NCBI GenBank assembly: GCA_963835705.1
Contig: CAWIGR010000012.1
Coordinates: 256,680 to 320,679, forward strand
Source of the DNA: JACVRW01 sp963835705
GTDB lineage: Bacteria > Actinomycetota > Thermoleophilia > Solirubrobacterales > Thermoleophilaceae
Reading direction: 5' to 3'
DNA: 64,000 nt
A program made the translations under genes and the position numbers. Below the pieces are notes generated by a model, which made no database searches, had not been told where the DNA came from, and worked only from the letters and a program-made list of their open reading frames with translations. Below are positions 53,879 to 61,703 of this stretch, piece after piece; the first letter of the stretch is position 1; each line of letters starts with the position of its first letter.

Positions 53879-54667
53879 CTAGCGCGTTCGGAATGAGCCG
53901 GACGAGAGCGTTTGGTTCCCGCTGCGCTCGATCGCCAGCACCTCCCAGTTGTACGCGGTGCGGCGCTGGAGAAATCCGTCCGGCACCTTGATGCGTGTCA
54001 CCGACCGAGGCAGGTACATGCTCAGCCCGAACTTCCCGATCATGTGGCGGTGAGGCTCGACGTCCTTCTCCACGATGAGCTGGTACGCGATGATCTTCAC
54101 GGGCTTACCGGTGATCGTCTTGGACACGGGCCTCCAGCGGGCGACGATGCCGCGCACCGGCACCCGTGCCCCTTCGCGGGGGGAGATGAGCTTCGGGCCC
54201 GCGGGGATGTCGTGCGTCAGCCGGGCCGTTCCGGAGGTCTGGCCCGTACTTGTGCCGTTCTCCTGCCCAGGGCCGGCGATCGTGTAGTTCCCCTCGGGTA
54301 GTTTGGCGAGCATCTCGTCGATCGGCACCTTGGCGTTCTCGGGCTCGACGGTCTCGAAGAACAGCTCGGTCAGCCCGAGCTCGCCGAGGTTGCCGCGGCC
54401 CTCGAATGCCAGCACGTCGCCGGCGGGCCCGCGCACTTCGAGCCGCCGCCAGCCCTCGCTGTCGATGAACCCCTGAAAGCCGGTGTCCTTGTCGGTCGCG
54501 TTGTGCTCGATGTTGAGCTTTGCGTCCTTGAGCGGTACGTCGGCGGCCGAGCCGGAGCCGGCGCGGGCCGACTCCTCCGCACCTGGGTCGGCGTCGGCGT
54601 ACACGGCCAGCGCCGCGAGCGCCGCGGCGCACAGCAGGACGGGGGATGAGCGGCCGAGGTGCTTCAT
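53879..54667 (-). CDS. Exported hypothetical protein with Ig/fibronectin-like fold
   Basis: 262 residues from ATG 54667 (GGGAGG 7 nt upstream). Signal LGRSSPVLLCAAALAALAVY, region of unknown fold (KLNIEHNATDKDTGFQGFID, SEGWRRLEVRGPAGDVLAFE), then a fibronectin III/Ig-like C-terminal domain: GPKLISPREGARVPVRGIVA, RWRPVSKTITGKPVKIIAYQ, AYNWEVLAIERSGNQTLSSG. Secreted or surface protein. No enzymatic motif seen. Confidence 0.75.
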   Translation of the reverse strand: MKHLGRSSPVLLCAAALAALAVYADADPGAEESARAGSGSAADVPLKDAKLNIEHNATDKDTGFQGFIDSEGWRRLEVRGPAGDVLAFEGRGNLGELGLTELFFETVEPENAKVPIDEMLAKLPEGNYTIAGPGQENGTSTGQTSGTARLTHDIPAGPKLISPREGARVPVRGIVARWRPVSKTITGKPVKIIAYQLIVEKDVEPHRHMIGKFGLSMYLPRSVTRIKVPDGFLQRRTAYNWEVLAIERSGNQTLSSGSFRTR

Positions 54668-55059
54668 CACTACCTCCCGGGCTTCGAGGGTCTGTCCGCT
54701 CGGCCGACGCTACGGGGCCCTGATGAGACCCAACTGAGACGCGGCCCTACAGCCGGCCGCCGACACCGGGGAGGACAGCAGGATCTTGCACCGCGTGGTG
54801 GTGGTCATCCTCGGCCTTGTTGGGCCGCATCGGAGCGGGCATGCGCAAAGCCATGGCGGCCGCCAACGCGCTCGCCTTTCGTCCACTGCGGGAGCCAGCT
54901 CGGTGCCGGCCGAGACGCTCGCACGTCGCGCATAGCGATAGCGCCACGGTCGCCGAGGCGCCGACTCGCAAGACTGCTCCTTCTCGTCCAGAGCAGTAGT
55001 GACCGGGCCCGATCTACGGCGCGCCAAGCGACGCCAGGGCGAACACTCGCGCGCGGCAT
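54668..55059. repeat. Intergenic stretch with dispersed repeat copy I
   Basis: 54870-54935 (CTCGCCTTTCGTCCACTGCG, GGGAGCCAGCTCGGTGCCGG) is nearly identical to the inverse of 24150-24220. No gene in the rest. Confidence 0.55.
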
Positions 55060-56280
55060 TTAGCGGAGCGATCGGAACGCGGCGCGGATCTCGGTCGCGA
55101 ACAGTTCGGGCTCTTCCCAGGCGGCGAAGTGGCCGCCCTTGTCGACCTTGTTGAAGTAGACGAGGTTGGGGTAGGCCCGCTCGGCCCAGTTCCGCGGCGC
55201 TTGGTACTGCTCGCCGGGAAAGACGGTCACGGCAACGGGGATGGAAACACCTTTGGCGTTGAAGAAACCCCCCTTGTATTCCCAATAGAGACGAGACGCA
55301 GAGACCCCTGTGTTCGTCAGCCAGTAGAGCGTGATGTTGTCGAGGACCTCGTCACGCGTCAGCTCGCCCGTCGCGCTCTCGGTGCGCTCCAGAGCGGAAA
55401 CCACCGCGGCGGCGGGCTGGGCGTCAGCGTCGTTGTGGTCAAGAAGCCACGCAGCCAGCCCGACCGGCGAATCCGCGATGCCGTACAGGGTTTGCGGACG
55501 CGCCGCCATCATTTGGGCGTACTCGACCTGGCCGTATGTTCTGATCAGCTGGTCGTACGCGCGCCGTTCCTCGGCTGAGAGGCCGGATGGCGGCGGGTCG
55601 CCGGCCAGGGAGGCCTTGTCCACGTCGGCCGGAACGGTCGCAGGCATGTTGGTGTGGATCGCGAGCAGTCCCTCGGGTGCCTGCAGGCCCATCTGATCGA
55701 CCACGAAGGCACCCCAGTCGCCGCCCTGGGCGACGTAGCGGCTGTAGCCGAGGCGCTTCATCAGCTCCGCCCAGGCGCGCCCCATGCGCTCCGGGCCCCA
55801 ACCCGTGCCCGTGGGCTTGCCGGAGAACCCGTAACCCGGCATCGACGGAATCACGACGTGGAAGGCGTCCGCTGCGCTCGCGCCGTGTGCCGTCGGATCG
55901 GTCAGCCGATCGATGATCTTCAGCTGCTCGATGATCGAGCCGGGCCATCCGTGATTGACGACGAGTGGCAACGCGTCTTCATGTTGCGAGCGCACGTGGA
56001 TGAAGTGGATGTCGAGACCGTCGATCTCGGTGATGAACTGCGGCAGCGCGTTCAGCTCTGCCTCGCACTTGCGCCAGTCGTATTCGGTCCCCCAGTAGCG
56101 CGCGAGCTCCTGCATCGTCGCGAGCGGCACGCCCTGCGAGTCATCTGGAACGGTCTCCTTCTCCGGCCACTGCGTGGCCGCGATGCGTCGACGGAGGTCG
56201 TCCAGGGCCTCGTCCGTAGTGTCAACGTGAAAAGGGCGGATCGCAGTGACGCCCGCTGGCTTTTCGGTACTGACAGACAC
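55060..56280 (-). CDS. Epoxide hydrolase (EHN-type alpha/beta hydrolase)
   Basis: 406 residues: N-terminal epoxide hydrolase domain (IRPFHVDTTDEALDDLRRRI, RYWGTEYDWRKCEAELNALP), oxyanion HGWPGSIIEQL, nucleophile AQGGDWGAFVVDQ (Asp), lid Tyr region, and catalytic His in VDKGGHFAAWEEPELFA. Complete active site. Hydrates epoxides to diols. ATG 56280, RBS AAGGAGAC. Located in an accessory region beside an IS remnant; substrate not predictable. Confidence 0.93.
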   Translation of the reverse strand: MSVSTEKPAGVTAIRPFHVDTTDEALDDLRRRIAATQWPEKETVPDDSQGVPLATMQELARYWGTEYDWRKCEAELNALPQFITEIDGLDIHFIHVRSQHEDALPLVVNHGWPGSIIEQLKIIDRLTDPTAHGASAADAFHVVIPSMPGYGFSGKPTGTGWGPERMGRAWAELMKRLGYSRYVAQGGDWGAFVVDQMGLQAPEGLLAIHTNMPATVPADVDKASLAGDPPPSGLSAEERRAYDQLIRTYGQVEYAQMMAARPQTLYGIADSPVGLAAWLLDHNDADAQPAAAVVSALERTESATGELTRDEVLDNITLYWLTNTGVSASRLYWEYKGGFFNAKGVSIPVAVTVFPGEQYQAPRNWAERAYPNLVYFNKVDKGGHFAAWEEPELFATEIRAAFRSLR

Positions 56281-56513
56281 GTAGCGTCTCCTTGGTTCGT
56301 TGACGTCACGAAGCCTAATCGTCTCGTCTGCACGTCGTGGCCCGTGAGCACCCCGGCCTGCCCCGGGTCTGCTTTCCCCGTCCCGACCCTGCCGACGTGC
56401 GAGCGCGCAGACTCCAACGCCGATAAGTCACGCTGCCGCTATCCATGCAACTCGACACTCCGTGCCAGCGCCGGCGCAGCCCACGGCGCGCTACTCCTAT
56501 CGCGTCTCCTATG

Positions 56514-57571
56514 TCAAGGGGTTGATGAGGAGGAGAGCTGTTCGGTGCTGGGGGTGGGTGGCTGGAGGAGGTGCCAGATGCGGCGTGCGAGGTGGCGCTT
56601 GAGGCAGCGGATGGCTTCGCGGTGGGTCTTGCCTTCGGCGGTCTTGCGAGTGATGTAGGTCTGGGTCTCGGGGTGGCAGCGGGCGCGGGTGATGGCGACG
56701 CGATGGATCGCCGCGTTGAGCTGGCGGTTGCCGCCGCGGTCGAGGCGGTGGCGGTTGGTTTTGCCGAGCTGACGGGGATCGGTGCGAGTCCGGCGGAGCG
56801 GGCGAGTTTGGCGTCGCTGGCAAAGCGGCTGGCGCCGGCGATCTCGCCGACGAGCTTGGCGGCGGTCAGTGGCCCGAAGCCGGGCTCTGAGAGCAGCTGC
56901 GGCGCGATGCTCGCGACGAGCGCGGCGATCTCGGCTTCCAGGGATTTGATCGTCTGGGTGAGCTCGCGCAGACGGCGCAGCTCGTCGCGGGCGATGCGGA
57001 CCCGTGTCGACTGTTCGGCGCGGGCCAGGCGCCTAGCGATGCGGGTGCCCCACTTGGTCGAGAACAGCGCGCCGCCGGGGAGCGTGAGCTCGGGCCAGAG
57101 GTCGTGCAGATGCCACTGCAGCGTGTTGTTGAGCGCGACGCGCTGACGGACCAGCCGCTCGCGGTGATCGACCAGCAGCCGCAGGTCGAGCTCGGGACCT
57201 TCAAGCTGCGCCGCCGGCAGCTTGTTGAGGCCTTCGCGCAGCGCCGCTCTGGCGACGGCGATCGCGTCGATGCTGTCGGACTTCCCGCGCTCACGGCCGC
57301 CGCGCCGCGCATTCGCCATCAACCTCGTCGGGACGCGCACAACACGTTCTCCGCGCTCGATCAGGAAGCGCTCGAAGGATCCCGACACATGCCGGCAGTC
57401 CTCGAGCGCCCAGACCCGCTCGCCATCCAGCCCACGCGCCCAGACCAACAACGCGCCGAACCCACGCACGCCGACCTGGACCGTTCTCTCGCCGAGCAGC
57501 TCGCCGGTTATCGAGCCAACCGCGGCGATCGTGTGTGAGCGCTTATGCATGTCCGCCCCAAGGACAATCAT
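56514..57571 (-). pseudogene. IS110-family transposase (different subgroup), one frameshift
   Basis: Starts MIVLGADMHKRSHTIAAVGS (DEDD domain), VPTRLMANARRGGRERGKSD, then transposase_20 domain LLSEPGFGPLTAAKLVGEIA, ARSAGLAPIPVSS. After this a base is missing near 56773 and the normal ending continues in the next frame: KTNRHRLDRGGNRQLNAAIH, AIRCLKRHLARRIWHLLQPP. Corrected length about 352 residues. Only distantly like the 36-41 kb copies. Element ends were not identified. Confidence 0.82.
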
Positions 57572-57885
57572 TGGCTTGTCCACCTTCGATCTCTGTTGAG
57601 TGGACCCCCGGCGGACACGGCTTGCTTGAGGGCGCGGCCACGCTCCTATCAAGTCACGCCGGGAGATCCCCGACCGGCGACGAGCGACACAGCGAAAGGC
57701 AGTCAGGCCAAACGGCCGACAGCGTGAAAGCGAGTCAGCTCGCCGCCGGTCGGAGCCTCACCCCAAGGCCGGACACCACCGCCCCCATCCAAACAGCAAG
57801 CGTGAAAGCAGGAGTCCGCTCGCGGTTCGGCCACGAGCGGTTGACCCGTCGCGCCAACCAGCTCGTCGAGCGCCCGTCCGGCGGT
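57572..57885. other. Intergenic DNA left of the integrase module
   Basis: No gene supported in about 310 nt. Confidence 0.3.
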
Positions 57886-57927
57886 TGTTGATCTCTAGGT
57901 GTTGATCTCTGCCTGTTGATCCTTAGA
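57886..57927 (+). repeat. Three 14-bp direct repeats (iteron-like)
   Basis: TGTTGATCTCTAGG, TGTTGATCTCTGCC, TGTTGATCCTTAGA in direct head-to-tail array. Could be arm-type integrase sites or replication-type iterons of the element carrying the integrase at 59021. Confidence 0.6.
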
Positions 57928-57965
57928 GGGCAACAGGCCGCCGCCCCGCCTCCGGGTGTTTCCTT

Positions 57966-58078
57966 GGCTCCACGTCTGGTCTCACCCGAGGAAGGGGGTC
58001 CGCCGCTTCGCGCCGGACCCCCTTCCTCGACCTACCAATATAAAAGTGATCTAGGTAGTTGAGACCAGACGTGGAGCC
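57966..58078. other. Structured element with predicted three-way junction
   Basis: Outer stem: GGCTCCACGTCTGGTCTCA (57966-57984) pairs perfectly with 58060-58078 (19 bp). Inside: a 16-bp stem, 57987-58002 with 58014-58029, capped by a CGC/GCG mini-stem, and a 5-bp stem CTACC (58032-58036) with GGTAG (58054-58058) around an A/T-rich loop. Junction gaps are only 2, 2 and 1 nt. DNA cruciform or structured RNA on either strand. Confidence 0.65.
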
Positions 58079-58642
58079 GGTGAGTCGGCTAGGCGGGGCG
58101 GCGGCAGGTAAGGCAGACAAGGGTTGGGTGCAAGACAAGGCAGTGAGCTGGGGTTGTGGAGCTGTTGGGATCGATGTGGGGGGAAGAGTTGAATGTGTGT
58201 GGTTCGGTAGGCGGGGTCGGGTGGCGTGAGGGCGGCGGGTTAGGCGGATAGCGGTGATGTAGCCCGGGTTGCGTTTGGTGGGCGGGGGCTGTTGCGCCGT
58301 CAGGGGGCCATCTTTGCGTTTGCGCCCTCTCTCATACAGAACCATGTTCTTGACGTCCTCCAGCTCCAGCGCCTGCTCTGGCTCGGTGCCGCACCCGGCG
58401 CGCTGTACCCCTTGGCCCGGTGCCGCGACACGGAGCTGCGCCGGCGTCACGGTCGCGCGGCCGGCGCACCGCCGGCGTGGGCAGCGCCTACCGCCCGCCG
58501 CAACTCGGGGGGCCAAAACGCCGCCCAGGCCGTCCTCACAGGTAGAAGGCATGCAACCGCCCGCCGCCCAGCCGGCCCATTCCAAGCCCGCGTCGCTCGC
58601 CGGTACCACCGCCCGTGCGCAACGCCCGAGTCTCGGGGCGAC
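58079..58642. other. G-rich, strand-skewed non-coding stretch
   Basis: 58080-58290 is strongly G over C on the plus strand. A minus-strand frame is open but Pro/Thr-rich and without family-like sequence. No gene assigned. Confidence 0.35.
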
Positions 58643-58972
58643 ATGAACGATCGGCGATACGAACGGCCGGTGGCGGATGTGGCCTCAGTCGTCGCTATTC
58701 CCGGGCAAATAAGCCTGCCGGTTGAGGCTCGCGCTCCCACACCAAGAAGCTCGAGTCGATCCGAAGGTTCGACGCGCGGGTCGGGTACGCCTCGTCTTGC
58801 CGTCACTCGAGCCGAGGCGGCTCGTGCGCTCGGGATGTCGGTCAACTCCTTCGAGCGCCACGTACAGCCGGAGCTCCGAATCGTGAGGCGAGGCAAGCTG
58901 CGCCTGATACCCGTTCGTGAGATTGAGCGTTGGCTCGAGATCAATGCAGAGTCGACGGTAGAGCGCCTTTGA
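58643..58972 (+). CDS. Excisionase-like helix-turn-helix protein
   Basis: 109 residues. Disordered first 45 residues, then LAVTRAEAARALGMSVNSFE, RHVQPELRIVRRGKLRLIPV, REIERWLEINAES: a MerR/excisionase-type winged helix with the usual REIERWL ending. It lies 48 nt before the integrase, as xis-int pair. ATG 58643. Confidence 0.8.
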   Translation: MNDRRYERPVADVASVVAIPGQISLPVEARAPTPRSSSRSEGSTRGSGTPRLAVTRAEAARALGMSVNSFERHVQPELRIVRRGKLRLIPVREIERWLEINAESTVERL

Positions 58973-59020
58973 CGACGCGATTACGCTCCCGGCGACTCAG
59001 GACCACAAAGGAGAGCACTC

Positions 59021-60181
59021 ATGTCGAAGCGTCTCCCAGAGGGCATCTCCCTCCGTCACGCGCGCTCGTGTCCGAGCCGGTCGGGTGATCGCTGTCGCTG
59101 CACGCCTCGCTACCAAGCTCAGGCTTGGAGCCCACGCGATCGCAAGCGCCTCACTCGCACCTTCCCGACGCTTGCGGCGGCCAGGAGCTGGCGCTATGAC
59201 GCGCTCGTCGGCCTCCGTCACGGCACCCTGCATGCCGCCGGCGGCGTCACGCTCAACCAGGCTGCCGACGAGTGGCTCAGCGCCGCTCAGGCGGGTCTCG
59301 TGCGCAACCGATCGGGCGATCCCTACAAGCCTTCCGCTCTGCGCGGCTACGAGCAGTCGCTGCGTACCCGGCTCCTCCCCGCGCTCGGCGGCGCAAAGCT
59401 CAGCGAGATCCGTCGCTCGGACGTTCAGCGGCTCGTCAATCGCATGATGAGCGACGGTCTTGGGGCGAGCACTGTCCGCAACTCGTTGATGCCGCTGCGA
59501 GCTATCTACCGGCAGGCGCTCGCGCTCGACGAGGTTGCCGTCAACCCCACAACCGGCGTCCAGCTCCCCGCCGTCCGCGGCAAGCGCGAGCGGATCGCCT
59601 CGCCGGCAGAGGCCGAGCAGCTCATCGCTGCTCTGCAGCCGCGCGATCGCGCCGTGTGGGCCACCGCCATGTACGCCGGCCTGCGCTCGGGCGAGCTGCA
59701 GGCGCTCACCGACGAGCTCGTCGATCTCGATGCCAACCTGATCCGGGTCCACTGGAGCTGGGACCCCAAGGAGGGTCGCGTGGCGCCCAAGAGCCGCTCC
59801 GGACGTCGCACCGTCCCGGTGCCGGCCGCCCTGCGCAAGCACCTGCTCGAGCACCGGCTCGCCCGCGGGCGCCGCGGCGGCCTCTTCTTCGGCCGGCCCG
59901 ACGGGCGGGCGTTCTCGAATCAGGCTCTCAGTCAACGAGCAACGAGAACTTGGCGAGCGGCCGGGCTGAAGCCGATCGGCCTGCACGAGTGCCGGCACAC
60001 CTTTGCCTCGCTGATGATCGCCGCGGGCGTCAACGCCAAGGCCCTGTCGACCTTCCTCGGGCACGCCTCCGTGACCATCACGCTCGACCGCTACGGCCAC
60101 CTCTTCCCCGGCTCCGAACAGGAGGCAGCCGGCCTCCTGGACAGCTACCTCGAACGCTCCGTCAGAGGGGTCGAGAAATGA
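59021..60181 (+). CDS. Tyrosine recombinase (integrase) next to tRNA-Ser
   Basis: 386 residues: arm-binding N-terminus (FPTLAAARSWRYDALVGLRH), core-binding domain (TLNQAADEWLSAAQAGLVRN, LSEIRRSDVQRLVNRMMSDG), catalytic domain with Arg in MYAGLRSGELQAL, HECRHTFASLMI, LGHASVTIT and Tyr in LDRYGHLFP. All catalytic residues are present. Ends 128 nt before tRNA-Ser, the classic integration target. Reads toward the tRNA. Different from the integrase at 13178. Confidence 0.93.
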   Translation: MSKRLPEGISLRHARSCPSRSGDRCRCTPRYQAQAWSPRDRKRLTRTFPTLAAARSWRYDALVGLRHGTLHAAGGVTLNQAADEWLSAAQAGLVRNRSGDPYKPSALRGYEQSLRTRLLPALGGAKLSEIRRSDVQRLVNRMMSDGLGASTVRNSLMPLRAIYRQALALDEVAVNPTTGVQLPAVRGKRERIASPAEAEQLIAALQPRDRAVWATAMYAGLRSGELQALTDELVDLDANLIRVHWSWDPKEGRVAPKSRSGRRTVPVPAALRKHLLEHRLARGRRGGLFFGRPDGRAFSNQALSQRATRTWRAAGLKPIGLHECRHTFASLMIAAGVNAKALSTFLGHASVTITLDRYGHLFPGSEQEAAGLLDSYLERSVRGVEK

Positions 60182-60309
60182 GGGTGCGCTGCACGTGCGC
60201 TGCACTGCGCTGCACAAATCGGGCCTTTTCTGGGGTCGAGAGGGGCCGCCTGGGGCCGACAAGAACGACCCGATCGGCTCCGAAACTCCCTGCAAATAAA
60301 CGACTTCTA

Positions 60310-60398
60310 CGGAGGGGGAGGGATTCGAACCCTCGGTGGACCGTAAGGCCCACAACGGTTTTCGAGACCGCCCCGTTCAACCGCTCCGGCACCCCTCC
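60310..60398 (-). tRNA. tRNA-Ser (anticodon CGA)
   Basis: 89 nt with 7-bp acceptor GGAGGGG/CCCCTCC, long variable arm (class II, as in Ser), T-arm GAGGGTTCGAATCCCTC and anticodon loop CTCGAAA giving CGA. Discriminator G fits serine. CCA is not encoded. The 3' end is the likely attachment site of the adjacent integrase; no second copy of the 3' end was seen in the window. Confidence 0.93.
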
Positions 60399-60445
60399 GG
60401 GGCGTCAATCGTAGACATCGCGCCTGGGCCCGACGCGGGCCGCCT

Positions 60446-61111
60446 CTAGCTGCCCTTCTTCGCGCCCCGTGGCTTCTTCGCGCGCGCCGTGCTCGATCCG
60501 CGCGAGGGGGTCTTGGCGTCGCCCGTCGTGCGGCGGGCCGCGTCGCCCTCGATCTGGGAGACGGGGATGGAGTCGTGCGCCACGTTCACCGCCAGCTCCG
60601 GCAGCAGGTCGGCGAGGTAGAGCGCCATGCGCTCCTCCTCGCGGCGGATGTCGCGCGCGAGCTTCGCGGTCTCCTTGTCGCCCACGGCCGTCGCGAGCGC
60701 GTCGATCACGGTGTAGGTCGCGATCTCCTCGGCTTCCTCCTGATACTCGGCGCGGGCGTTCCGGAGCATCGTGTCCTGCTCGCCGGTGCCGCGCACCGCG
60801 TCGAGCGGGCCCTGGGCGGCGGCCTTCGCCTTGCCCACGACCTCGCGCACGCTCTTGGCGGCCTTCGTCATGCCCTCCCCCCCCGGGACGTGGACCTCCT
60901 CCGCCGTCCCGCCGAGCTGCTTGATGCGCCGCTCGACCGAGCTCGCGTGCCCCTTGGTCTCCTTCAGGTGCCGGCGCAGCTGCTTCTCGTAGTCGTCACG
61001 CGTCGTGACGCTCAAGTGGTTCTCGAGCGCGTTCTCGAGCTGGCGCTCCTTGCCGTAGGCCTCGTTCAGGAGCTCAATGACCTTCGCGTCTCTCTCGTTC
61101 ACTTCGGGCAT
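60446..61111 (-). CDS. DUF892 (YciF-type ferritin-like) protein
   Basis: 221 residues: LLNEAYGKERQLENALENHL, LRRHLKETKGHASSVERRIK, ATYTVIDALATAVGDKETAK, RDIRREEERMALYLADLLPE. Ferritin-like four-helix bundle with Glu/His metal ligands (E-x-H pairs). Stress-associated family. A 35-residue Lys/Arg/Ser tail (RGSSTARAKKPRGAKKGS) might bind nucleic acid. ATG 61111. Confidence 0.88.
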   Translation of the reverse strand: MPEVNERDAKVIELLNEAYGKERQLENALENHLSVTTRDDYEKQLRRHLKETKGHASSVERRIKQLGGTAEEVHVPGGEGMTKAAKSVREVVGKAKAAAQGPLDAVRGTGEQDTMLRNARAEYQEEAEEIATYTVIDALATAVGDKETAKLARDIRREEERMALYLADLLPELAVNVAHDSIPVSQIEGDAARRTTGDAKTPSRGSSTARAKKPRGAKKGS

Positions 61112-61175
61112 CGTGCCTCTCCTAGCGTTTGCGTTCCGGCCCCTGCTACCCGGTGAAACGCCGATGCACCCCCCG

Positions 61176-61669
61176 CTAGCGCAGGATCTCGACGAGCAGC
61201 ACCCAGGCGTTCGCGACCGCGCCGGCTATCGCCAAGGCGATGCCCGCCGCGATCCAGTAGAGCCCGCCGCCGGCCTCGGCGAGCAGGCTCACGGAGCCCA
61301 CCAGCAGCGGGACGGTGCCGAGTGCCATCAGGAGCCAATGGCTCACGATGTGCGAGAGGTCCGGTCGTGGTCGGCCCGGCTGGGACTGGTCTTCACGAGG
61401 ATCAACCCGGTGAACGCCAGCGAGACGCCGAGCAGCTCGAGCCCCAGCGCCGTCTCCGTCTGTCCCGGGAAGAGGCCGATCAGCGAGATGAGCACCACAT
61501 TCAGGAGCAGCAGAACGGTGGCGAGTGCACGCTCGGGCAGGCCCTTGAACTGCAGGATCCGCTCGATGTTGATCGAGACCGCCACGAACACCAGCCCGGC
61601 GAGCGCGGCGGATGCGCCGGCGCCGGCCACGAAGAAGTCGGTCCACTCGCTGGCGTCGTAGGCGCTCAC
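61176..61669 (-). pseudogene. Small integral membrane protein, one frameshift
   Basis: Part 1: DFFVAGAGASAALAGLVFVA, RALATVLLLLNVVLISLIGL, TALGLELLGVSLAFTGLILV. Part 2 in the shifted frame: LSHIVSHWLLMALGTVPLLV, GGGLYWIAAGIALAIAGAVA. One base lost near 61365 would join them to about 165 residues with five membrane helices, a common actinobacterial type of unknown function. ATG 61669. Confidence 0.65.
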
Positions 61670-61703
61670 GGCTCCGGGCGGACCCTAACCCGCCCGGCCG
61701 CTC

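Noticed and set aside
57923..58609. 228-codon minus-strand frame over the structured element
   Set aside because: Passes through a perfect three-way junction and a Pro/Thr-rich skewed tract with no recognisable domain; no convincing start.
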